From positions 1-44,216 of the forward strand of contig JAGABD010000109.1 of the NCBI GenBank assembly GCA_017614795.1: DNA of 44,216 nt, read 5' to 3'. Shown piece after piece: positions 39,472-44,216 of this stretch. The translations under genes and the position numbers were made by a program. Positions within the stretch are counted from its first letter, which is position 1; every line of letters starts with the position of its first letter. A model generated the notes under the pieces. The model was not told where the DNA came from. It saw only the letters and a program-made list of their open reading frames with translations, and ran no database searches. Origin of the DNA: Bacteroidales bacterium (GTDB lineage Bacteria; Bacteroidota; Bacteroidia; Bacteroidales; UBA932).

Positions 39472-40253
39472 AAGAGTTTCTTGCCCACAGTGGCAACGAA
39501 ATCCTTAAGATAAAATGGCTCGAAGTAGGCTATGTTTTCGAACTGGCCTGCTTCGAACTTTTTTAGGGCGGGTCGAAGCATGGCGTGAGCCTCGGGGCAG
39601 CATTCGACGAATGCTGCCGAGGAGCCCTTCGGCTCCATGATTAGGGGCCCTGCCCCTAATGTACCCCGCCGATGCTGTGCATCGGTTATTGTCCCCTGTA
39701 GCAACGTGCAAAACTTCTCCGCTCCGTCGCCGATGACGGCCACCGGGCCGGCGGCGAACAGGTCCTCGAACGAGTGTTCGTCGAGCACCACTGGGGCGAC
39801 CTCTCCCTGACGTACGGGGCAGCCGTCCGCCCCAAGCGTGTAAGGGGCGGTGTAGACCTCCATCCTCCTTGCATCTATCATCGGCAGAATTGTCATTCCG
39901 AGCCCTTTTTCTGTCATTCTGAGCGAAGCGAATGAATCTAGAGCCTGCCAGGCCAGCACATCCAGCGTGCCCACCGCGATGAGCGGCTTCCCGGCGCCGA
40001 AACAGAGCCCTTTGGCGGTGGAAGAACCCACCCGAAGGCCGGTATAGGAACCCGGCCCGGCGCTGAGGGCAACTGCGTCGATGTCGGCCATCGTCAGGCC
40101 GCACTCGTCCAGCATCTCCTTTATATATACCGCGGTCATCGAAGCGTGCTGGCGGGGTTCGTCGCTGCGACGCTCGCAGATTATCTTCTCCCCGTCCGAA
40201 ACGGCGGTGGAGCAAAGCGCGGTGGATGTCTCGATCAGGAGAAGCTTAGCCAT
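39468..40253 (-). CDS. tsaB: TsaB, tRNA threonylcarbamoyladenosine biosynthesis, with repeat insertions
   Basis: A 261-residue TsaB, the ASKHA-fold partner of TsaD needed for t6A in tRNA. It starts LLIETSTALCSTAVSD and has the conserved VALSAGPGSYTGLRVGSSTAKGLCFG; it ends FENIAYFEPFYLKDFV, typical of Bacteroidales TsaB. Relatives have about 230 residues. The excess maps to two places: ALDSFASLRMTEKGLGMT before LPMIDARRMEVY, and QGTITDAQHRRGTLGAGPL before the C-terminal part. Both are encoded by palindromic repeat DNA (39891-39943 and 39591-39685). It overlaps the CvpA-family gene by 8 bases. Confidence 0.9.
   Translation of the reverse strand: MAKLLLIETSTALCSTAVSDGEKIICERRSDEPRQHASMTAVYIKEMLDECGLTMADIDAVALSAGPGSYTGLRVGSSTAKGLCFGAGKPLIAVGTLDVLAWQALDSFASLRMTEKGLGMTILPMIDARRMEVYTAPYTLGADGCPVRQGEVAPVVLDEHSFEDLFAAGPVAVIGDGAEKFCTLLQGTITDAQHRRGTLGAGPLIMEPKGSSAAFVECCPEAHAMLRPALKKFEAGQFENIAYFEPFYLKDFVATVGKKLF
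39591..39685. repeat. Cluster of four palindromes inside tsaB
   Basis: In a row: GGCAGCATTCG-A-CGAATGCTGCC (39596-39618, perfect 11-bp arms), GGAGCC-CTTC-GGCTCC (39621-39636), ATTAGGGGC-CCT-GCCCCTAAT (39640-39660, perfect 9-bp arms) and CCGATGC-TGT-GCATCGG (39669-39685). All lie in the tsaB reading frame and encode the extra segment. Four strong hairpins in 95 bases look like an inserted repeat element. Confidence 0.8.
39891..39943. repeat. Dispersed-repeat insertion inside tsaB
   Basis: TGTCATTCCGAGC (39891-39903) is followed by TGTCATTCTGAGCGAAGCGA (from 39912) and ATGAATCTAGAG. The second is a form of a short dispersed repeat I recognise from many bacterial genomes, whose translation gives SFASLRMT as here. 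It adds about 16 residues to tsaB in frame. Confidence 0.75.
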
Positions 40254-40740
40254 TGGCTATCAAATCTTTAAGGAAGGGAAGAACTACCCCGGAAACATTC
40301 CTGATGGCGACGTATACCGTCGAAGAATCCAGAACGTCGGGGTTCACTATGTGCCACTGGGCGTTGAGGCCCTCGAAAGCGCTGATGGCGATGCCTATCA
40401 GCAGCAGTGTCTTGAATACCGAGAACAGCAGGCCCAGCAGCCTGTCGAGCCAGCCGATTGAGAGCGCCCTGGCGGTCTTGCTGATTACTTTTCCCAGCAG
40501 GAACAGCGCCCAGGCCACGCCTACGACGATAAGTATGAAGGCGATTATCTGCACCACCTTGCCGTTCACCGTCATAAAGCCCATCATCCAGTCGGCGAGC
40601 ATCGAGGAGAACTTGAAGGCGGCCCAGGCCGACACGACGATGGCGGCGAGGTTGACCAGCTGTTCGATGAATCCTTTGCGGATTCCCGTCACGATGGACG
40701 GAATGAAACAGACCAGCAGAATAATGTCCAGTGTTCCCAT
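40246..40740 (-). CDS. CvpA-family membrane protein
   Basis: A 164-residue inner-membrane protein with about four membrane segments: LDIILLVCFIPSIVTGIRKGF, LVNLAAIVVSAWAAFKF, VVQIIAFILIVVGVAWALFLLG, and LLFSVFKTLLLIGIAISAF. The first helix followed by G-x-x-KGF matches the CvpA (colicin V production) family. The general role is unclear; it has been linked to envelope integrity in other bacteria. It starts 65 bases from ileS, transcribed divergently, and overlaps tsaB by 8 bases. Confidence 0.85.
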   Translation of the reverse strand: MGTLDIILLVCFIPSIVTGIRKGFIEQLVNLAAIVVSAWAAFKFSSMLADWMMGFMTVNGKVVQIIAFILIVVGVAWALFLLGKVISKTARALSIGWLDRLLGLLFSVFKTLLLIGIAISAFEGLNAQWHIVNPDVLDSSTVYVAIRNVSGVVLPFLKDLIANG

Positions 40741-40772
40741 TATATCCTATTGTTAAATAGAGCGAAAATCAT

Positions 40773-40795
40773 TATTTTTGCGGATTACAAAAATA
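40773..40795. promoter_or_regulatory. Overlapping divergent -7 boxes of ileS and the cvpA-family gene
   Basis: TATTTTTG at 40773-40780 faces ileS (25 bases before its ATG); CAAAAATA at 40788-40795 is TATTTTTG on the minus strand, facing the cvpA-family gene (47 bases before its ATG). With the 7-base centre they form a perfect 8-bp inverted repeat. Each box lies in the other gene's presumed leader, so polymerases could not occupy both. Confidence 0.5.
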
Positions 40796-40805
40796 GGCAA
40801 AAAAG

Positions 40806-43800
40806 ATGACTTTTAAAGAATATAAAGGACTTGATTTGGTGGCTTCCGGAAGCAGGGTTCTGGAAAGGTGGAAAAAACTGGGCGCTTTCGAGCGCAGCCT
40901 CGCCCTTCGCGAGGGAGCTCCGGAGTTCATATTCTTCGAAGGTCCTCCGTCGGCTAACGGCAAGCCGGGCATCCATCACGTGATGGCCCGCAGCATCAAG
41001 GACGCCATCTGCCGCTACAAGTCCCAGTCGGGATTCAAGGTGCGACGCCGCGCGGGTTGGGATACCCACGGCCTTCCTGTGGAGATAGGAGTCGAGAAGA
41101 AACTCGGCATCCACAAGGAAGACATCGGGGCCAAGATCAGCGTCGAGGAATACAACCGCACCTGCCGCAGCGAGGTGATGAAATATACCGCCGAATGGGA
41201 AGAGATGACCGAGCGCGTGGGCTACTGGGTGGACCTCAAGGACCCGTACATCACCTACGACAACCGTTACATCGAAACCCTCTGGTGGCTGCTCCGCAAG
41301 ATTTACGACAAGGGGCTGCTCTACAAGGGCTTCTCCATCCAGCCTTACAGTCCGTCCGACGGCACCGGCCTCAGCTCGCACGAGCTCAACCAGCCCGGCT
41401 GCTACAAGGACGTGACCGACACCACTTGCACCGCGCAGTTCGAGGTAATCGAGGATGCGGCCTCCGCAAAACTGTTCGGCGACGGCCCCGTCTTCTTCCT
41501 CGCCTGGACCACCACGCCGTGGACGCTTCCCAGCAACACGGCCCTCTGCGTAGGTCCGAACATAGAATATGTGCGGGTAAAGTCCACGAACCCCTACACC
41601 GGCGCTCCGGCTGTCTACGTCCTCGCAAAGGAACTCGTGGGCGCCTGGTTCAACGAAAAGACTCCTTACGAGGTGCTTCCCGGAAGTTTCAAGGGAAGCG
41701 AGCTTCTCGGCATAAGCTATAAGCAACTTATTCCCTGGTTCAAACCGGTCGACGGCGACTCCTTCAAGGTGATTCCCGGCGATTACGTCACTACCGAGGA
41801 CGGTACCGGCATCGTGCACATCGCGCCTACTTTCGGCGCGGACGACAAGCGCGTCGCGGCTGCGGCGGGCATCGGCGCGGTGATAGTCCTGGACAAGGCG
41901 GGCGTACGCCAGGCCCAGGTGGACCGCGAGGGACGCTTCTATCGCCTCGAAGATCTCGACGAAGGCTTCGTAAAGAGCCACGTAGACGCTTCCTATGCCG
42001 AATTCGCGGGACGCTACGTCAAGAACGCTTTCGACGACAGCCTCCCCGCCGACGCTCCCACCCTGGACGTCGACATCTGCATGATGCTGAAAATGGCGGG
42101 CAAGGCCTTCCGCATCCAGAAGCACACCCACTCCTATCCTCACAGCTGGCGTACCGACAAGCCCGTGCTCTATTACCCGTTGGACGCCTGGTTCATCAAG
42201 ACCACTGCCGTCAAGGACGAGATGGTGGCGCTGAACAAACAGATTCGCTGGAAACCCGAATCCACCGGCACCGGACGCTTCGGCCAGTGGCTGGAGAACA
42301 TCCAGGACTGGAACCTCAGCCGCAGCCGCTTCTGGGGCACCCCTCTTCCCATCTGGCGCACCGACGACGGCAAGGAGGAGATCTGCATCGGCAGCATCGC
42401 CGAGCTTTATGCCGAAATCGACAAGGCGGTGGCGGCGGGCATAATGAAGTCCAACCCCCTGAAGGACCTCGGCTTCGATCCCGCCGATATGGGCAAGGAG
42501 AACTACGACCGCATCGACCTTCACAGGCCTTATGTAGATAATATCTTCCTCGTGAGCCCTTCGGGCAAGAAGATGACGCGCGAAAGCGACCTCATCGACG
42601 TCTGGTTCGACTCTGGCAGCATGCCTTACGCCCAGACGGGCCTTCGCGGCAAGGATACCCCCGATTTCGGCTGCACCGCCGACTTCATCGCCGAAGGCGT
42701 GGACCAGACGCGAGGCTGGTTCTACACTCTGCACGCCATCCACACTATGGTGAGCGGCACTCCCGCGTTCAAGCGCGTCATTTCCAACGGACTGGTGCTC
42801 GACAAGGCGGGCAACAAGATGAGCAAGCGCCTGGGCAACGCTGTGGATCCTTTCGAAGAACTCGACAAGTTCGGCGCGGACGCCCTCCGCTGGTATATGC
42901 TCACCAACGCGCAGCCCTGGGACAACCTCCGCTTCGACGAGGCGGGCGTGGACGAGGTGCGCCGCAAGTTCTTCGGAACGCTGTACAACACATACGCCTT
43001 CTTCGCGCTGTATGCGAACGTGGACGGATACGAGCCCGGCACGCCCGGCGAGGCGGCCCTCACCGAGACCGACCGCTGGATCATCTCCAAGACCAACAGC
43101 CTCATAAAGGACGTCCGCGACGCATACGAGGACTACGACATCACCCTCGCGGGACGCCTCATACAGGACTTCGTCTGCGACCATCTCTCCAACTGGTACG
43201 TGCGGCTTAACCGCAAGCGCTTCTGGGGAGGCGGCCTCACGCCCGACAAGCTCGCGGCGTACAACACCCTCTACGGCGCCCTCAAGACCGTCGCGCTGCT
43301 CTCCGCGCCTATCGCCCCGTTCTATTCCGACGAACTCTGGTGCGACCTGGTGCCCGGAGCCGAGAGCGTGCACTTCGAGGATATGCCCAAGGCCGACGAG
43401 AGTCTCATCGACGCTGCCCTCGAAGAGCGTATGGAACTCGCGCAGAAGGCCACTTCGCTGGTGCTCGCGCTTCGCCGCAAGGTGAACATCAAGGTGCGCC
43501 AGCCTCTCTCCAAGCTCGTCATCCCTGTCATTTCGGAAGATGTGAGGAAGCAGCTGGAGATGGTGAAAGACATCATCCTCGGCGAAGTCAACGTCAAGGA
43601 GGCGGAGTTCCTGGCCGACACCACCGGCATCATCACCAAGAAGATAAAACCCAACTTCCGCACCCTGGGCAAGAAATATGGCGCGCAGATGAAAGAGATC
43701 GCGGCAGCTTTCGCAGCCCTCGACCAGGCAGGCATTTCCGCGATACAGGCGGCCGGAGAGTATGCTCTCGACTGCCCTTCCGGCAAGGTCCTGCTCGTGC

Positions 43801-44168
43801 CCGAGGATTATGAGATCACTTCCGAGGATATGCCCGGCTGGCTCGTCGCCACCGAAGGGCAGCTCACCCTCGCCCTCGACATCGAGGTCACCCCGGCCCT
43901 CCGCAAGGAAGGCACCGCACGCGAACTGGTGAACCGCATCCAGAATGTCCGCAAGGACAGCGGCCTGGAGGTCACCGACCGCGTGGACGTGGTGCTTGGC
44001 GCCGACGGCGAAGCCTACGACGAAATAGCCGAGGCGCTGGTGGATTATCGCGCCTACGTTGCATCCCAGACGCTGTCTGTTGATATCTCGTTGGAAAAAG
44101 GCGGAAATCGTGGGGCCGAAGTGGAGTGGAATGACGGAATTATTCGTATATTAGTAACCCGAAAATAA
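40806..44168 (+). CDS. ileS: Isoleucyl-tRNA synthetase
   Basis: A 1120-residue class I synthetase that charges tRNA-Ile. It has the HIGH-type site PSANGKPGIHHVMAR near residues 51-65, the editing (CP1) domain with LAWTTTPWTLPSNTALCVGP and GTGIVHIAPTFGADD, the DWNLSRSRFWGTPLPIW motif, and the KMSKS loop as NKMSKRLGN near residues 671-675. The anticodon-binding part contains ETDRWIISKTNSLI and SNWYVRLNRKRFW. Length and the long C-terminal part without a CxxC zinc pair place it in the eukaryote-like type-2 group, the usual form in Bacteroidota. ATG 40806 follows a -7 box by 25 bases. Confidence 0.96.
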   Translation: MTFKEYKGLDLVASGSRVLERWKKLGAFERSLALREGAPEFIFFEGPPSANGKPGIHHVMARSIKDAICRYKSQSGFKVRRRAGWDTHGLPVEIGVEKKLGIHKEDIGAKISVEEYNRTCRSEVMKYTAEWEEMTERVGYWVDLKDPYITYDNRYIETLWWLLRKIYDKGLLYKGFSIQPYSPSDGTGLSSHELNQPGCYKDVTDTTCTAQFEVIEDAASAKLFGDGPVFFLAWTTTPWTLPSNTALCVGPNIEYVRVKSTNPYTGAPAVYVLAKELVGAWFNEKTPYEVLPGSFKGSELLGISYKQLIPWFKPVDGDSFKVIPGDYVTTEDGTGIVHIAPTFGADDKRVAAAAGIGAVIVLDKAGVRQAQVDREGRFYRLEDLDEGFVKSHVDASYAEFAGRYVKNAFDDSLPADAPTLDVDICMMLKMAGKAFRIQKHTHSYPHSWRTDKPVLYYPLDAWFIKTTAVKDEMVALNKQIRWKPESTGTGRFGQWLENIQDWNLSRSRFWGTPLPIWRTDDGKEEICIGSIAELYAEIDKAVAAGIMKSNPLKDLGFDPADMGKENYDRIDLHRPYVDNIFLVSPSGKKMTRESDLIDVWFDSGSMPYAQTGLRGKDTPDFGCTADFIAEGVDQTRGWFYTLHAIHTMVSGTPAFKRVISNGLVLDKAGNKMSKRLGNAVDPFEELDKFGADALRWYMLTNAQPWDNLRFDEAGVDEVRRKFFGTLYNTYAFFALYANVDGYEPGTPGEAALTETDRWIISKTNSLIKDVRDAYEDYDITLAGRLIQDFVCDHLSNWYVRLNRKRFWGGGLTPDKLAAYNTLYGALKTVALLSAPIAPFYSDELWCDLVPGAESVHFEDMPKADESLIDAALEERMELAQKATSLVLALRRKVNIKVRQPLSKLVIPVISEDVRKQLEMVKDIILGEVNVKEAEFLADTTGIITKKIKPNFRTLGKKYGAQMKEIAAAFAALDQAGISAIQAAGEYALDCPSGKVLLVPEDYEITSEDMPGWLVATEGQLTLALDIEVTPALRKEGTARELVNRIQNVRKDSGLEVTDRVDVVLGADGEAYDEIAEALVDYRAYVASQTLSVDISLEKGGNRGAEVEWNDGIIRILVTRK

Positions 44169-44176
44169 AATCAACT

Positions 44177-44216
44177 ATGGCAGACGAAATCAAAACTCGT
44201 TATTCCGATGAGGAGC
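44177..44216 (+). CDS. Start of a TraR/DksA-family protein (cut by window edge)
   Basis: Only 13 codons are present, MADEIKTRYSDEE. The opening resembles the MADK-TRYSD-E-L start of Bacteroidales TraR/DksA zinc-finger proteins, which commonly follow ileS. It begins 8 bases after the ileS stop, so it is cotranscribed. The assignment depends on this short stretch and on context. Confidence 0.55.
   Translation, partial: MADEIKTRYSDEE

Noticed and set aside
40785..43373. 862-residue minus-strand ORF opposite ileS
   Set aside because: Antisense to a clear isoleucyl-tRNA synthetase; its Val/Glu/His-rich composition is what strong GC-biased codon use produces on the reverse strand.
1..44216. CRISPR array, tRNA, rRNA, riboswitch or complete insertion sequence
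   Set aside because: Intergenic spaces are short; I saw no regularly spaced repeats, cloverleaf-like sequence or transposase core other than the Rpn stump.

Overview
The window is chromosomal DNA from a member of the Bacteroidota, most likely order Bacteroidales. The evidence is SusC/SusD pairs, lipoproteins with Bacteroidota-style signal peptides, BACON and fimbrillin-like surface proteins, TAnnTTTG-type promoter -7 boxes in front of many genes, and the pairing of ileS with a gene that starts like a TraR/DksA zinc-finger protein. The sequence is GC-rich with strong codon bias, so most long antisense ORFs are shadows. No genus can be named from the sequence.

Layout. (1) 1-1301 is a small accessory patch: an MntA-type nucleotidyltransferase antitoxin, a HepT (HEPN) toxin broken by a one-base frameshift, and the C-terminal stump of an Rpn-type recombination-promoting nuclease, closed by two hairpins. 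(2) 1302-21881 is a polysaccharide utilisation locus. A ~16.4 kb minus-strand operon reads from about 17712 down to 1302: heparinase II/III-like lyase, beta-helix lipoprotein, fimbrillin-like lipoprotein, BACON lipoprotein, a short SusC, a full SusC, SusD, a 60-residue protein and a fimbrillin-like lipoprotein. A GH88 unsaturated uronyl hydrolase is transcribed divergently, and a second minus-strand pair encodes a multidomain beta-helix protein and an SGNH esterase. Lyase, GH88 and esterase together point to a uronate-containing, probably esterified or decorated polysaccharide. No SusR, HTCS or ECF-sigma/anti-sigma regulator lies in the window.

(3) 21911-30856 is housekeeping: U32 peptidase-family gene, S41 protease, rdgB and recO in one operon; polyprenyl synthase and rsgA in a divergent operon; a YgjP-like metalloprotease; and the NfnA/NfnB electron-bifurcating transhydrogenase pair. 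(4) 30902-35252 carries a PIN/RHH toxin-antitoxin pair with a palindromic operator, a DUF389 membrane protein and a large lipoprotein of unknown function. (5) 35297-39471 is a plus-strand cluster of unknown function: small lipoprotein, 752-residue EF-hand membrane protein and two outer-membrane beta-barrels. (6) 39468-44216 holds tsaB, a CvpA-family gene, ileS and the start of a DksA/TraR-like gene.

The most notable observations are: a run of ten G that separates the signal peptide of the heparinase-like lyase from its body (possible phase variation); palindromic repeat elements inserted in frame in the core genes tsaB and rsgA; mirror-image 20-bp boxes at equal distance from two divergent promoters at 26.1-26.3 kb; a SusC without its N-terminal domain and TonB box; a zinc-ribbon-like four-cysteine motif in a secreted beta-helix protein; and the EF-hand/beta-barrel cluster.
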